Part shown: positions 24,528 through 34,853 of the stretch, piece by piece | How positions within the stretch are numbered: the stretch's first letter is position 1 | How the letters are laid out: each line of letters starts with the position of its first letter | NCBI GenBank assembly: GCA_014653985.1 | Contig: JACWDT010000005.1 | Span: 1 to 64,000 of the forward strand | Direction of reading: 5' to 3' | Origin: Pelagibacterales bacterium SAG-MED22 | Lineage (GTDB): Bacteria; Pseudomonadota; Alphaproteobacteria; Pelagibacterales; Pelagibacteraceae | DNA length: 64,000 nucleotides | Notes under the pieces: generated by a model | What the model was told of the DNA's origin: nothing | What the model saw: the letters and a program-made list of their open reading frames with translations, nothing else | Database searches by the model: none | Made by a program: the position numbers and the translations under genes

Positions 24528-25437
24528 TTATTTGTATTTCTTTTTTGACTTTATTAAAATGCATGCTCGAAAATTGATTAAGCTGCTGATTTGTTTTAAA
24601 TTGAACAATTGAATTTAATTCTTTTTCTGGATCTAAGTTACTTGTCTCACTTTTTTTATCTTCCAGCATTACAATTAGAAAACCCTCAGGTAGAGAAATA
24701 GGTTCTGAATATTTATTAATCTCTAATTTGTTTACAAATTCTAAAATTTTTTTATTAAGAGAATTTTCATTAATCCAGCCTATATTTCCACCATTACTTG
24801 CTGAGTTGGCTACACTATGAATTATTGCAGCCTTATTGAAACCCTGATTATCAATATCAAATTTAATTTTTTCATACTTTTTGTTTATTTCATCTGTATT
24901 TTTTGCATCGAAAAAAATTTCTGATAACAAATAAGATTTAACTTTTTTATTTTTCACTAATTGTTCTAATTTATTTCTATCAATTTTTATATTTGAAGAG
25001 TATTTTTTAAATATTAAATTATTCCATAAAAATTCAATTACTAATTTTTCTCTCATTTGCTCATAATTAAAATTCATTGAATTTATAAAATCTCTATAGT
25101 CACTAACTGTATATATTTTATTTGATTTAAAAATTGAATTAACAAATGAGTTTAATTTCTCATCTTTAATATTCATGTCTATTTTTTGTTTTTCTAGTTC
25201 AATTTTTTTTATTTTCTCTTTAATGAGTAAATTTTTTGATAGTTCAAAAATTTGATTGTCATCAAATTTGTTAAGATTGGCATCTAATATTTTTAAATAT
25301 CTCGATTGATTATAAACATCTATTGTTGTTATTAGTTTATTGTCTACTTTAACTAGAATTCTATTTTCTAAAGCAATCGTATTGTTATTAAGGATTAGAA
25401 AATATATAATCAGAAAAATTTTAAATTTAAAAATCAT
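24517..25437 (-). CDS. surA: Periplasmic peptidyl-prolyl isomerase/chaperone SurA
   Basis: A protein of 306 residues from the ATG at 25437. That start gives a clean signal peptide (IFKFKIFLIIYFLIL) and avoids overlapping lptD; an ATG at 25467 is an alternative. The N-terminal chaperone domain (NRILVKVDNKLITTIDVYNQSRYLK) is followed by one parvulin-like domain around VKSYLLSEIFFDAKN and GGNIGWI. E. coli SurA has two parvulin domains and about 430 residues, so this is a short form. It escorts outer-membrane proteins such as LptD, which is encoded just upstream. Confidence 0.87.
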   Translation of the reverse strand: MIFKFKIFLIIYFLILNNNTIALENRILVKVDNKLITTIDVYNQSRYLKILDANLNKFDDNQIFELSKNLLIKEKIKKIELEKQKIDMNIKDEKLNSFVNSIFKSNKIYTVSDYRDFINSMNFNYEQMREKLVIEFLWNNLIFKKYSSNIKIDRNKLEQLVKNKKVKSYLLSEIFFDAKNTDEINKKYEKIKFDIDNQGFNKAAIIHSVANSASNGGNIGWINENSLNKKILEFVNKLEINKYSEPISLPEGFLIVMLEDKKSETSNLDPEKELNSIVQFKTNQQLNQFSSMHFNKVKKEIQINEL

Positions 25438-25444
25438 TGTAATA

Positions 25445-28060
25445 TTATCTATCAAAATTTCTTTCATAAGTAGTTAATGGAAAAATAGTAATTGAAATTA
25501 TAAAGTCCTCAGTAGGCAATAGGTCTCGATCTTGATAATAAGTTTTTTTATATTTTATCCCTGCTATTAAACAATCATTTTTATATTCATATACAAGGTT
25601 ATAAAATTCTGTTAAATCGATTTTTCTGTTTCTTCTGGTGTTAAAAGTTAAATAGTTGCTTTCATCAAATTTATATTCCATAAAATTCTCTATAATATTA
25701 GAGTCGCCTATTTTATTATTTTCTTCTATGAAATTTATCCCAGTAGAAAATTTGTTTAGATTTAGGTTTGCACTTAATGAATTGTAATCAAAAGTTTTTA
25801 AATCATTATCAATTGAAAAGTCATAAGTGAAATTAAAATTTTCATTTATGTTATTTTTAATAGAGCCAATTAAATTACCACTTTCTTTTATTGCACTAGA
25901 TAAAGGAATTTTAGATGTAGTGTCATCCCTGAATACCGAAGCTATCTTAAATTCAAAATACTTATTTATATTATCTAGATCTTCTTTTTTATAATCTAGT
26001 CCTACAGTTAAAGATTTTCCTTCTTCAAATGAGTCTGTCAGACCCAACCTGTTAATGTTGAAAATATTAGATACATCAATTTTTCTATTACTATCAGAAT
26101 AATTTTTCATATTACCCGGATTAAATCTAAAAGAAATTTTAGGCTCTAAATAGTTATTTGAATTTGACCCTGACTTTATTAAAGGTAAAGTTGAGCGTGT
26201 CTCAAAGATACTCATTAACTCAATTTGGGGAGTTGATTTATAAATATTATCATTTTTAGCAACAGTATTTAGATTTTTGGTAAGGAACTGAAAGTTATTT
26301 TTAATTCCAAACTCTGTGAAATAATCCAAGCTTTCAAAGCTTAAATCATTAATCACTCTTGATTTTAGGTTGTTTGTATTTTGTAAATTATTACTTCCAG
26401 ACGAGTATAGGTTAACCCTTAATATATCCTGATTTTCAAATAAGTTTCTTGAAAAATTATAATAGGGCAAAACATATTGATATCTATCGCTATTTTTACC
26501 ACTTAAACTCTCATAACTGGTAAAACCTGAAGATAAATTAAAGTTTTGATGTTCTAATGAAAAATCTAAAGATGAAGTCAATTTATCTTTGTTTTGAGGT
26601 TTAATTAGAGTTTCTGTTAAATTACTATCAAATACCTTTAAGTAAGTATCGTTGTTTACTTTCTCAAAATTTAAATCCAAAATACTTGAATTATAATTTT
26701 CTAAACCAAGATCTAATTTATATTTAGCAAAAAGGTGAGAAATATTTTTTTTTTTACTATTAACTGAAGATTTATAGCCTCGTGTAAACCCATAATTAGC
26801 TAATAAAGTTGAATTTCTTGATTTTTGTCTAAATTCATTTTCTACCATAAAGATATCTTTTTCAAATATATTTGGTGAAATAGTTAAATCTTTATCTTCA
26901 GACAAAACCTTATAATATGGGATTTTTAAAGACGACCCTAAGATATTAGATTGGTTTAAAATTGGTTTTAGTATTCCAGTTTGTCTTTTAACAGTCGGAT
27001 CTGGATGAAAAAACTTTGGGAAATATACTACTGGCACATCATATATTTGAAGAATAGCATTGTCGTAAATTAATTGTTTTCTAAGTTTATTATGCTTTAT
27101 TTTTTCAGCTTTAATACTCCAAGGTGGGCAATTATCTGTTTTTTTACAACTTGTGAAAATACCTTTATTAACCTGAGTAATTTCATTTTTCTTAAAAGAA
27201 GAAACTCCAATTAATCTAGGATCATTATTGATGTTACCAAAAATATTTTTTTTCATTTCAACTTTGGTTTCAGTTGCATTAAAATTATTATTTTTAAGAT
27301 CAAAAAATCCACTGCTGAAAAAAAATTTGTCTGATAATTTGATTGGTAAATTTGTATTTGTTATTATTTCAACATCATTTCCTTTCAATAACTCGTCATT
27401 AACAAAATATTTAAATTCTCTTACTTTGTATAAATTAAATTTATTATCTTTTATTTGTGTCTCATTTTTTGAGCTTAATTCCATCATATTGCGATCAAGA
27501 TTCACGTTTTTTGAATAAAAATTATATTTTTCATCAATTTTTGCATCTGTAAGTCCGACCGTGGATATTTTTTCTATATTTTTTTCATAAGTTACATCTT
27601 CCCCTCGAAGAATAATGTTTTTAATCTTATCTTTAAATTCAACATTATTTGTAGCTTTTATAATGTTTAAATTTTTATTATATTCAAATTCATCTGCTGT
27701 TAAGATTAATTCTTTATTAATCGCCTTTGAATTACTTTTTGTAATAAATTTTTCTTCATTTTTAAAATAAGTAACATCGTCAGAATAAATCTTATAATCA
27801 TTAATGTTATCTAATATTTCGACATTACCTTCCGCATTTAGAATATTGGTAATTTTATAGTAAACAAACTTATCTGCATTAATAATAATTCCATTTTCTG
27901 AAGTAATAGTTCCTCGCTTTACCCCTCTAAACTTTTTACCGTTATCTAAAATTTCAACTTCAGTTACATCAAAGTTAAATTGTTCACTGGATGAAACATT
28001 AAAAGAAATAATTATTAGAAAATTTAAAATTATTATTATTTTTTTAATCTTATTTTTCAT
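25445..28060 (-). CDS. lptD: LPS-assembly protein LptD
   Basis: An 871-residue outer-membrane protein that inserts lipopolysaccharide into the outer leaflet. A signal peptide (IIIILNFLIIISFNVSSS) is followed by an OstA-like domain of short beta repeats with DGKK- and NAEGNVE-type turns. The conserved region CKKTDNCPPWSI, FPKFFHPDPTVKRQTG follows, and then a long C-terminal barrel rich in aromatic and asparagine residues. The CKKTDNC cysteines may form the disulfide needed for maturation. It overlaps lptG by 11 bases. Presence of LptD/F/G implies an LPS-type outer membrane. Confidence 0.94.
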   Translation of the reverse strand: MKNKIKKIIIILNFLIIISFNVSSSEQFNFDVTEVEILDNGKKFRGVKRGTITSENGIIINADKFVYYKITNILNAEGNVEILDNINDYKIYSDDVTYFKNEEKFITKSNSKAINKELILTADEFEYNKNLNIIKATNNVEFKDKIKNIILRGEDVTYEKNIEKISTVGLTDAKIDEKYNFYSKNVNLDRNMMELSSKNETQIKDNKFNLYKVREFKYFVNDELLKGNDVEIITNTNLPIKLSDKFFFSSGFFDLKNNNFNATETKVEMKKNIFGNINNDPRLIGVSSFKKNEITQVNKGIFTSCKKTDNCPPWSIKAEKIKHNKLRKQLIYDNAILQIYDVPVVYFPKFFHPDPTVKRQTGILKPILNQSNILGSSLKIPYYKVLSEDKDLTISPNIFEKDIFMVENEFRQKSRNSTLLANYGFTRGYKSSVNSKKKNISHLFAKYKLDLGLENYNSSILDLNFEKVNNDTYLKVFDSNLTETLIKPQNKDKLTSSLDFSLEHQNFNLSSGFTSYESLSGKNSDRYQYVLPYYNFSRNLFENQDILRVNLYSSGSNNLQNTNNLKSRVINDLSFESLDYFTEFGIKNNFQFLTKNLNTVAKNDNIYKSTPQIELMSIFETRSTLPLIKSGSNSNNYLEPKISFRFNPGNMKNYSDSNRKIDVSNIFNINRLGLTDSFEEGKSLTVGLDYKKEDLDNINKYFEFKIASVFRDDTTSKIPLSSAIKESGNLIGSIKNNINENFNFTYDFSIDNDLKTFDYNSLSANLNLNKFSTGINFIEENNKIGDSNIIENFMEYKFDESNYLTFNTRRNRKIDLTEFYNLVYEYKNDCLIAGIKYKKTYYQDRDLLPTEDFIISITIFPLTTYERNFDR

Positions 28061-29123
28061 TGATAGTTCTCATCAAAATAAAATTCACTGTTGTTAAGAT
28101 AAATAAAGGAAACCAAACAGATAGATAAATTGAAACCCTTTCAGTGTTTCCTAGAACATAAAAGAAATTGTTAATATAATAAATTATCACTGAAAAAAAT
28201 AATCCAATTGCAATTTTTATACCAGTATTTTTTAAATTTTTAGAATTAAACATAATAATTGAGGAAAAAATTGTCATCAATAATAAATAAAAAGGATAAG
28301 ATATTAATCTATTTAAGTGCACTTCAACTTCAACAGTAGAATATCCAAGTAATTTGTAATTTTCTTTAAGTTTTAATAATTCTAAAACTGAAAGAGACGA
28401 AAGATTGGAAAATAGACCTTGAATTCTCTCATAATTAAAATTAGATTTTATTTTTATATTTTTGTTTGCAGTTGAGATATTGTTAGCAAAAATTTCTGCG
28501 TCATTAATAATCCATTCATTGCTTTTGATATTTACTTCTTCGCTTTTTATATTTCTTATAATGTTAAAATCACTATCAAATTCACTTATAAAGGCGTCTA
28601 CAAGATAATCAGGTTTTATCTTGGTGGAGTTAATTATCAGAGTTCTGTTGTCAATTTTATCTTTAATCCAAAGCCCATTATTTGTAATTACAGCAAGGTA
28701 CTTATCATCTGAGGTATAATTTGACTTCAACTCTAAGTAAAAATTTTTAAAATTTGAGGTGAGATTATAAAAAAAAATTACAACAAAGATGCCAATAAAA
28801 AATGTTAAAAAACTTAATATTTTAATAATACTTGAATTCTTTAATCCAGAGTACTTAAAAACACTTAGCTGATTATCTTTAAACAAACTTATAAAAAAAA
28901 ACTGGGTACATAAAAGAAAAATAAAAGGAAACATTTCAAAAATTAAAGACCCAGAATTTAGTAATGCGAGATAGATAGGAAATAAGTTTCCAACCTCAAG
29001 GTCTTTAAAAAAATCAAGCTCACTTAATAAATTTAATATCAAAACAAGAGAAAGCATAATCAAAAAGATATTTATAAATGACTTCAAGAAACTTATGGTT
29101 AAAAATCTAATATAGGTTTTCAT
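28050..29123 (-). CDS. lptG: LPS export ABC transporter permease LptG
   Basis: A 357-residue YjgP/YjgQ-family protein with six transmembrane helices, three on each side of a periplasmic beta-jellyroll domain (about residues 120-260). Residues YLALLNSGSLIFEMFPFIFLL at the second helix and LNRLISYPFYLLLMTIFSS after the jellyroll are family-typical. It works with LptF and LptB to extract LPS from the inner membrane. It is one base downstream of lptF and overlaps lptD. Confidence 0.92.
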   Translation of the reverse strand: MKTYIRFLTISFLKSFINIFLIMLSLVLILNLLSELDFFKDLEVGNLFPIYLALLNSGSLIFEMFPFIFLLCTQFFFISLFKDNQLSVFKYSGLKNSSIIKILSFLTFFIGIFVVIFFYNLTSNFKNFYLELKSNYTSDDKYLAVITNNGLWIKDKIDNRTLIINSTKIKPDYLVDAFISEFDSDFNIIRNIKSEEVNIKSNEWIINDAEIFANNISTANKNIKIKSNFNYERIQGLFSNLSSLSVLELLKLKENYKLLGYSTVEVEVHLNRLISYPFYLLLMTIFSSIIMFNSKNLKNTGIKIAIGLFFSVIIYYINNFFYVLGNTERVSIYLSVWFPLFILTTVNFILMRTINEK

Positions 29124-29124
29124 T

Positions 29125-30267
29125 TTAAATCTTTATTTTCTTTAAATTAAAATTGAGAATGTATCTTAAAATGCTATAAAATATAGCAGGTACCATAAGA
29201 GGAATTAAAATTATTTTTAAATTACTGTTCAAGTCCTCAACAATTAATCTTAAGCTCATTTCAGAAAAAACAATAATAAAAATACCTAATAAGAATATTA
29301 GAGATTTAAGTTTTAAATAATTTAAATTTCCTCTAGAAATTAATACTAATATTAATACTGCAAGAACTAATGTCGGTATAAAAAGTGGGATTATCATTCT
29401 TTTATAAAGCTCTTGAAATATATTAGATAAATTTCTAATACTACAGTTTTCAATTTTTAAAATTTGATTAATTTTTTTATCTACAAAAATTAAATTTCTT
29501 AAACAATTAATCAAATCTATTGACGAATTTTGTTGGGTCTTTTTATAAGTATTGGTGTTAGATTGAAGATTAGAAAGGTTAAAATCAAATTCAGAAAAAG
29601 TAAAACTATCTACATTATTATTTTTGCTTTTAATATTTTGACCATTAAAAAGAGTGAGAACTTGATTGTTATTTTTATTTTTAATAACCCCAGTTCGTGC
29701 TAATAAAATTTCAAACTCATTAGCATTTGAAATTTTTTTTATGTAAATATTTTCTAATGAACCATCTAATTTTTTCTTTTCTGTATACATTGTCACATTT
29801 TTAATTACATCATTGAACTTTTTTGGCTTTAAAAAATTGTCATAAAAATTAATATTTGAATTTCTTAATATAGATCTAGCCATATCTTGGGTTTTAGGAA
29901 CTAAAAATGTGAGCAAAAGAATTTGAATAATCATTAAAGCAAATGAGGCTTTTAGAAAAAAATTAATTACTTGTAATTGACTTATGCCGTGGTTCCAAAA
30001 TATTAATAATTCATTATTTTTTTCATATTTAGAAAGGACATAATAAAAAGATAAAAATAAAGCAAATGGATAAATTTTACTAATAATTTTTGGAAAAATT
30101 AAAATAGTATATTTAAAATAGATAAAATAATTTCTTCCATCTTCAACCATAATATCAAGATAATTTACTGCCTGAAAAACCCATACAATTGTGCCAACAC
30201 CAAGAATGGTTAATAAAAAAAATTTAAGACAATCTAATAATATCTTTCGAAATAAAATCTTTTTCAT
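29125..30267 (-). CDS. lptF: LPS export ABC transporter permease LptF
   Basis: A 380-residue YjgP/YjgQ-family permease. The start chosen is the ATG at 30267 (MKKILFRKILLDCLK), which begins the first helix; an ATG at 30309 would add 14 residues without family support. Six helices flank a periplasmic domain. Conserved YYVLSKYEKNNELLIFW occurs near residue 85, followed by IPLFIPTLVLAVLILVLISR after the periplasmic part. Together with LptG it forms the inner-membrane LPS extractor. The gene diverges from pepA. Confidence 0.9.
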   Translation of the reverse strand: MKKILFRKILLDCLKFFLLTILGVGTIVWVFQAVNYLDIMVEDGRNYFIYFKYTILIFPKIISKIYPFALFLSFYYVLSKYEKNNELLIFWNHGISQLQVINFFLKASFALMIIQILLLTFLVPKTQDMARSILRNSNINFYDNFLKPKKFNDVIKNVTMYTEKKKLDGSLENIYIKKISNANEFEILLARTGVIKNKNNNQVLTLFNGQNIKSKNNNVDSFTFSEFDFNLSNLQSNTNTYKKTQQNSSIDLINCLRNLIFVDKKINQILKIENCSIRNLSNIFQELYKRMIIPLFIPTLVLAVLILVLISRGNLNYLKLKSLIFLLGIFIIVFSEMSLRLIVEDLNSNLKIILIPLMVPAIFYSILRYILNFNLKKIKI

Positions 30268-30327
30268 TGAAATATGATAATTTAAATATATATAACACTC
30301 TACTTTCATAGAGTGTATTTAAAATTT

Positions 30328-31782
30328 ATGTCATTAAAAATTAGTTATAAAAACAGTTATCCAAAAAATAAAATAGACAATTTGCTATTATTTGTTGATG
30401 AAAACTTCGATATATCGCATTTGAAAAAATATATTTCGGTTAATGAGTATGCGTTTATCAATGATTTACTCAAAGTAAGTGACAAGAAAAGTAATAATGT
30501 CTTTTTTGATATAAGTTCCAAAAAAAAAATAATTTTGGTTTCGGCTAAAAAAAATCTTAAAAATTCAGACTTTGAAGGTTTGGGTGCACAATTATATGAT
30601 CAAATTAAATATATCAAACAAAGTAATTTCATAGTCAATTCAGACTCTATTAAAAGTACTTCAAAAAATATAATAGGCTATTTTTTGCACGGAATGAAAT
30701 TAAAGTCTTATATCTTTGAAAAATATAAATCAAAAAAAAAAAATAAAAGAATAACTATAACTGTAATTGGAAAAAATATACCAACCAAAGCTGATCAATT
30801 AAAATTTACTGCTATTGAAGAAGGAACATTCTATGCAAGGGATTTAGTGTCTGAACCAGGAAATATTTTGCATCCTGATGAATATGCTAAAAGATTAAAC
30901 TCCTTAAAAAAATTTGGTTTGAAAATAAATATTTACGATGAACATAAATTAAAAAAGTTAGGTATGAATACTTTGTTAGGTGTGGGTCAAGGAAGTATAC
31001 GGGGATCTTATCTGGTCACTATGGAATGGAAGGGGTTAAAAGATAATTCTAAACCTTTGGCATTTGTAGGTAAAGGTGTTTGCTTTGATACAGGAGGTAT
31101 ATCGCTCAAACCAGCAAAATTTATGGAAGACATGACATATGATATGGCTGGTTCAGCAACAGTAGTCGGTTTAATGAAAACTTTGGCTCTAAAAAAAGCA
31201 AAGGTTAATGCAATAGGTGTTGTGGGGCTAGTTGAAAATATGCCAGGAGGAAATGCACAAAGACCTGGAGATATTGTTAAATCTTATAGTGGCAAAACAG
31301 TAGAAATCTTAAATACTGATGCAGAAGGTAGGTTAGTATTAGCTGATGCTATTACTTATACAGAAGAGAAATATAAACCAAAATTTATTGTTGATTTAGC
31401 AACATTAACTGGTGCTATAATTGTTTCTCTTGGATCTGAATATGCTGGCTTATTTTCTAATGATGATAAATTATCTAATCAATTAATTGATGTAGGTGAG
31501 AAAACTGATGAAAAAGTTTGGAGAATGCCTTTAAATAAAAATTATGATAAATTAATAGACTCTAAAAATGCTGACATGCAAAATATTAATTATGTAGGTG
31601 GCGCAGGTTCGACTACAGCCGCACAATTTTTACAGAGATTTATTTTAAACAAAACACCGTGGGCACATTTAGATATAGCTGGAATGGCTTTTTCAAAGTA
31701 CGGTGGAGCTCTCAATTCAGGTGGCGCAACAGGATATGGAGTTAGATTATTAAACAAACTAATAGAGGACTATTATGAGTAA
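30328..31782 (+). CDS. pepA: Leucyl aminopeptidase (M17 family)
   Basis: A 484-residue cytosolic zinc/manganese aminopeptidase, from the ATG at 30328 (a GTG at 30313 is in frame). The catalytic domain has FVGKGVCFDTGGISLKP, DMAGSATVVGLM, and the signature NTDAEGRLVLADA, where lysine, aspartates and glutamate bind the two metals. The N-terminal domain is diverged. It releases N-terminal amino acids from peptides. The ndk start overlaps its end by eight bases. Confidence 0.95.
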   Translation: MSLKISYKNSYPKNKIDNLLLFVDENFDISHLKKYISVNEYAFINDLLKVSDKKSNNVFFDISSKKKIILVSAKKNLKNSDFEGLGAQLYDQIKYIKQSNFIVNSDSIKSTSKNIIGYFLHGMKLKSYIFEKYKSKKKNKRITITVIGKNIPTKADQLKFTAIEEGTFYARDLVSEPGNILHPDEYAKRLNSLKKFGLKINIYDEHKLKKLGMNTLLGVGQGSIRGSYLVTMEWKGLKDNSKPLAFVGKGVCFDTGGISLKPAKFMEDMTYDMAGSATVVGLMKTLALKKAKVNAIGVVGLVENMPGGNAQRPGDIVKSYSGKTVEILNTDAEGRLVLADAITYTEEKYKPKFIVDLATLTGAIIVSLGSEYAGLFSNDDKLSNQLIDVGEKTDEKVWRMPLNKNYDKLIDSKNADMQNINYVGGAGSTTAAQFLQRFILNKTPWAHLDIAGMAFSKYGGALNSGGATGYGVRLLNKLIEDYYE

Positions 31783-32185
31783 TCTAGAACAAACTTTGTC
31801 AATTATAAAACCTGATGCGGTTGAACGAAATCTAGAGAATGAAATTAAACAGATGTTTAAAAATAAGGGTTTTTCAATATTAAAAGAAAAAAAAATTCAA
31901 ATTGAAAAATCTGAAGCTGAAAAATTTTATAAAGTTCATGAAACCAAACCTTTTTATAACGATTTATGCGCATATCTGTCTTCAGGACCTATTGTTGTAA
32001 TGGTTCTTGAAAAAGATAACGCAGTTTTTGGAAATAGAGAGCTAATGGGAGCCACCAATCCAAAAGATGCTGAAGAGGGCACTATTAGAAAAAAACATGG
32101 CATATCAATAGATAAAAATTCAGTTCATGGTTCTGATAGTGTTGAAAATGCAAAAATTGAAATAGATTTCTTTTTTAAAGACTAA
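31775..32185 (+). CDS. ndk: Nucleoside diphosphate kinase
   Basis: A 136-residue enzyme that equilibrates NDPs and NTPs. The N-terminal LSIIKPDAVERN motif and the active-site NSVHGSDS with phospho-histidine His118 are intact. Length is slightly below the usual 140-145. It overlaps pepA at the start and the convergent purN stop at the end by 11 bases. Confidence 0.97.
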   Translation: MSNLEQTLSIIKPDAVERNLENEIKQMFKNKGFSILKEKKIQIEKSEAEKFYKVHETKPFYNDLCAYLSSGPIVVMVLEKDNAVFGNRELMGATNPKDAEEGTIRKKHGISIDKNSVHGSDSVENAKIEIDFFFKD

Positions 32186-32756
32186 ATACTTTACTGATTG
32201 CTGCTGGATAAAGTTTGTGTTCTTGAATTAAAATTTTTTTTGATAAAGATTTAGCCGTATCAAGTTTACTAATCTTCACTTTTTTTTGAAGAATAATTTT
32301 TCCTGAGTCTAATCTCGAGTTAACAAAATGTACGGTACAACCAGAGTATTTTTCATTATTTGATATTGCTCGTTGGTGAGTATTCAAACCTTTATATTTT
32401 GGGAGGAGAGAAGGATGAATATTTAATATTTTACCTTTAAATCTTTTTATAAAATTTTTTGATAGAATTCTCATAAATCCTGCCAGGCAAATTAATTTAA
32501 TATTTTTATTATTAATTTCATAAATTATTTTTTTTTCAGCAATTATCTTATTTTTATAATTAAAAATTTTTTTTGATATTTTAAAAATTTTACCAAATTT
32601 TAACCCTTTTGCCTTTGGATTATCCGAAATAATTAATTCTATTGAGATAGGTGAATTTTTTTTTTTATTAAATTGAAGTAGTGACTTTAGGTTACTACCA
32701 TTTCCAGAAATGAAAACTGCACACTTTAATTTTTTAGCACCAGTTGATTGAACCAT
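32175..32756 (-). CDS. purN: Phosphoribosylglycinamide formyltransferase
   Basis: A 193-residue enzyme that transfers a formyl group from 10-formyl-THF to GAR in purine synthesis. Motifs are AVFISGNGSNLKSLLQ, the catalytic NIHPSLLPKYKGLNTH region, and the C-terminal HFVNSRLDSGKIILQ. It is the second gene after purM with a 23-base overlap, suggesting coupled translation. The sequence is lysine-rich like its neighbours. Confidence 0.96.
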   Translation of the reverse strand: MVQSTGAKKLKCAVFISGNGSNLKSLLQFNKKKNSPISIELIISDNPKAKGLKFGKIFKISKKIFNYKNKIIAEKKIIYEINNKNIKLICLAGFMRILSKNFIKRFKGKILNIHPSLLPKYKGLNTHQRAISNNEKYSGCTVHFVNSRLDSGKIILQKKVKISKLDTAKSLSKKILIQEHKLYPAAISKVFSL

Positions 32757-33762
32757 TTAATTTAACTTTGTTATTACCTATAGAAATTTTACCTATCACA
32801 TAAGGCTTATAGTCTTTTGAAAAATATTTGGTGACTTTTTTGAAATCTTTTGGATTTATAATTAAGCAAAATCCAACTCCACAATTAAATGTTTTCAGCA
32901 TCTCCTTTTCTGATATTCCATTTTTTTTAAGCCAATTAAAAATATGTAAAGTTTTAATTTGATTCAAATCTATGTCTGCAACCATTTTATTAGGTACAAT
33001 TCTTTTGATATTATCTGAAAGACCTCCACCTGTTATATTTGCACAACCATTAATTAAATTATTATCAATTAATTTTAAAACTTCATCAACATATATTTTA
33101 GTAGGCTTTAAAAGTTCAGATTTTAAAAATTTATTATTTTTTATATTAATCTTTTTTTGATTTATAAGATATCTTACTAATGAGTACCCATTGGAATGTA
33201 ATCCACTTGATGGTACAGCTAAAATAAGATTATTTTTTTTTATTTTATTTTTGGTTAAAATTTTATTTTTCCCTACTATGCCTACTGCAAACCCTGCAAT
33301 ATCAAATTTACCTTTCTCATATGTGTCAGGCATTTCAGCTGTCTCGCCACCAACTAGCTCACAACTAGACAATTTACACCCCTGAAGGATTCCTTTAATT
33401 ATTGATTTCAGCTTTTTTAAATTAATTTTATTAATTGAAATATAATCTAAAAACAAAAGAGGTTTAGCACCTTGAACGATTAAATCGTTAACACTCATTG
33501 CTACTAAATCTATACCGATTGTGTCATACTTATTTAGTGTATTTGCTATTTCAATTTTTGTGCCAACGCCATCCGTACAAGCTACAATTTTTGGTTGGTT
33601 TATTCCTTGAGGAATACTGGTTATGGACCCAAATCCTCCTATATTTGAAAACTTTTTTTTGCCTTTTTTCTTTGATGAAACATTAGAAATGAAATTAACG
33701 AAATTATCTGCAGCATTGATGTTAACACCACTTTTTTTATAGGTAAATTTTTTTTTATTCAT
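32734..33762 (-). CDS. purM: Phosphoribosylformylglycinamidine cyclo-ligase
   Basis: A 342-residue ATP-dependent enzyme forming AIR from FGAM. Recognisable elements include IGGFGSITSIP, VACTDGVGTKIEIA, DLVAMSVNDLIVQGAKPLLFLDY and CELVGGETAEMP, plus AVPSSGLHSNGYSLVR in the C-terminal domain. It is upstream of purN in an overlapping pair. Only 11 bases separate its start from the divergent DUF2066 gene at 33774, so its promoter must lie inside that gene. Confidence 0.96.
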   Translation of the reverse strand: MNKKKFTYKKSGVNINAADNFVNFISNVSSKKKGKKKFSNIGGFGSITSIPQGINQPKIVACTDGVGTKIEIANTLNKYDTIGIDLVAMSVNDLIVQGAKPLLFLDYISINKINLKKLKSIIKGILQGCKLSSCELVGGETAEMPDTYEKGKFDIAGFAVGIVGKNKILTKNKIKKNNLILAVPSSGLHSNGYSLVRYLINQKKINIKNNKFLKSELLKPTKIYVDEVLKLIDNNLINGCANITGGGLSDNIKRIVPNKMVADIDLNQIKTLHIFNWLKKNGISEKEMLKTFNCGVGFCLIINPKDFKKVTKYFSKDYKPYVIGKISIGNNKVKLNGSINWC

Positions 33763-33773
33763 TAAAAAGATCT

Positions 33774-34853
33774 ATGAAATATATTTTTCAAAATTTTAAA
33801 TTAAGAAAGTTATATATATATTTTTTATTTCTTGCTGTATTAAATATTTTTTTTTCCACAGGAATTAGTTTTGCTAAGACTTTCTCTATAATTGATCTTG
33901 AATTATCCACTCCTTTCAAGATCAATTTTAACAAAAACAAAATAATAGATGAAGGATTTGTTCAAGCTTTTAATCAGCTAATGCTATCTACTGTTCAGTC
34001 TAAGGATCATCAGAAGCTTAAAAAAATACCATTAAATCAAATCAAAAGTATGATTGAGACATTTTCAATTAAAGAGGAAAAATTTGTTAATGAAATCTAT
34101 TATATAAAACTTAATGTATCTTTTAATAAAAAAATCGTCTTCGATTTATTGGAAAAGAAAAATATTTTCCCATCATTGCCAGTAAAAAAAGATATTATTT
34201 TTATTCCAATAGTTGTTGATCAAAATAAAAGTCAGATCAAAATGTTTTCAGACAATATTATATATAATCAATGGAATTCTAATAACAAACAATTTGAACT
34301 TTTAAATTATATTTTACTGACCGAGGATCTTGAAGATTTAAACTTGATTAAAAAAAATATTGAAAATTTAGAAAATTTTGAATTTAGAGAAATAGTAAAA
34401 AAATATAATCTTGAAAACTATATTATATCTTTATTTTTTATAGGTTCTGACCAAACCAGACTTTTAAATAAAATAAGTTTTGATGATAAAAAAACTTTAA
34501 AAAATACACTAATAAAAAATATCGATTTTAATAGCAATTCTGAAATAGATAAATTCATAGAAAATTTAAAAATTTCCTTTGAAGATTATTGGAAATCTCA
34601 GAATGAAATAAACACATCCGTTAAATTACCTTTAACAATCTCAGTTAAAAATAGTAACAATATAAAAATCAACCAATTAGAGGAAAACCTTTCTAACATA
34701 GATCTAATTTATAATTTTCATATTTTTAAATTTGATAACAAAAATAATATTTATAAAATAATTTTTAACGGAACACCTGATAAGTTTATTGAAGTGATGA
34801 AAAATAATAACTATGAATTTGAAACTGTTAATAAAATATGGGTGATGAAATGA
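33774..34853 (+). CDS. DUF2066-family exported protein, function unknown
   Basis: A 359-residue protein with a long basic N-terminus and one hydrophobic segment (LYIYFLFLAVLNIFFSTGISFA) that may act as signal peptide or anchor. The body has the DUF2066 pattern, a GFVQAFNQLMLSTV region followed by alternating strands, and a C-terminal NNYEFETVNKIWVMK. In alphaproteobacteria this family is often found before hdaA or purM, as here. No catalytic motif is seen; a periplasmic structural role is plausible. Very lysine- and asparagine-rich. Confidence 0.75.
   Translation: MKYIFQNFKLRKLYIYFLFLAVLNIFFSTGISFAKTFSIIDLELSTPFKINFNKNKIIDEGFVQAFNQLMLSTVQSKDHQKLKKIPLNQIKSMIETFSIKEEKFVNEIYYIKLNVSFNKKIVFDLLEKKNIFPSLPVKKDIIFIPIVVDQNKSQIKMFSDNIIYNQWNSNNKQFELLNYILLTEDLEDLNLIKKNIENLENFEFREIVKKYNLENYIISLFFIGSDQTRLLNKISFDDKKTLKNTLIKNIDFNSNSEIDKFIENLKISFEDYWKSQNEINTSVKLPLTISVKNSNNIKINQLEENLSNIDLIYNFHIFKFDNKNNIYKIIFNGTPDKFIEVMKNNNYEFETVNKIWVMK

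Noticed and set aside
27228-27518. Plus-strand open frame of 96 codons inside lptD
   Set aside because: Antisense to a conserved gene, no ribosome site and no recognisable motif.
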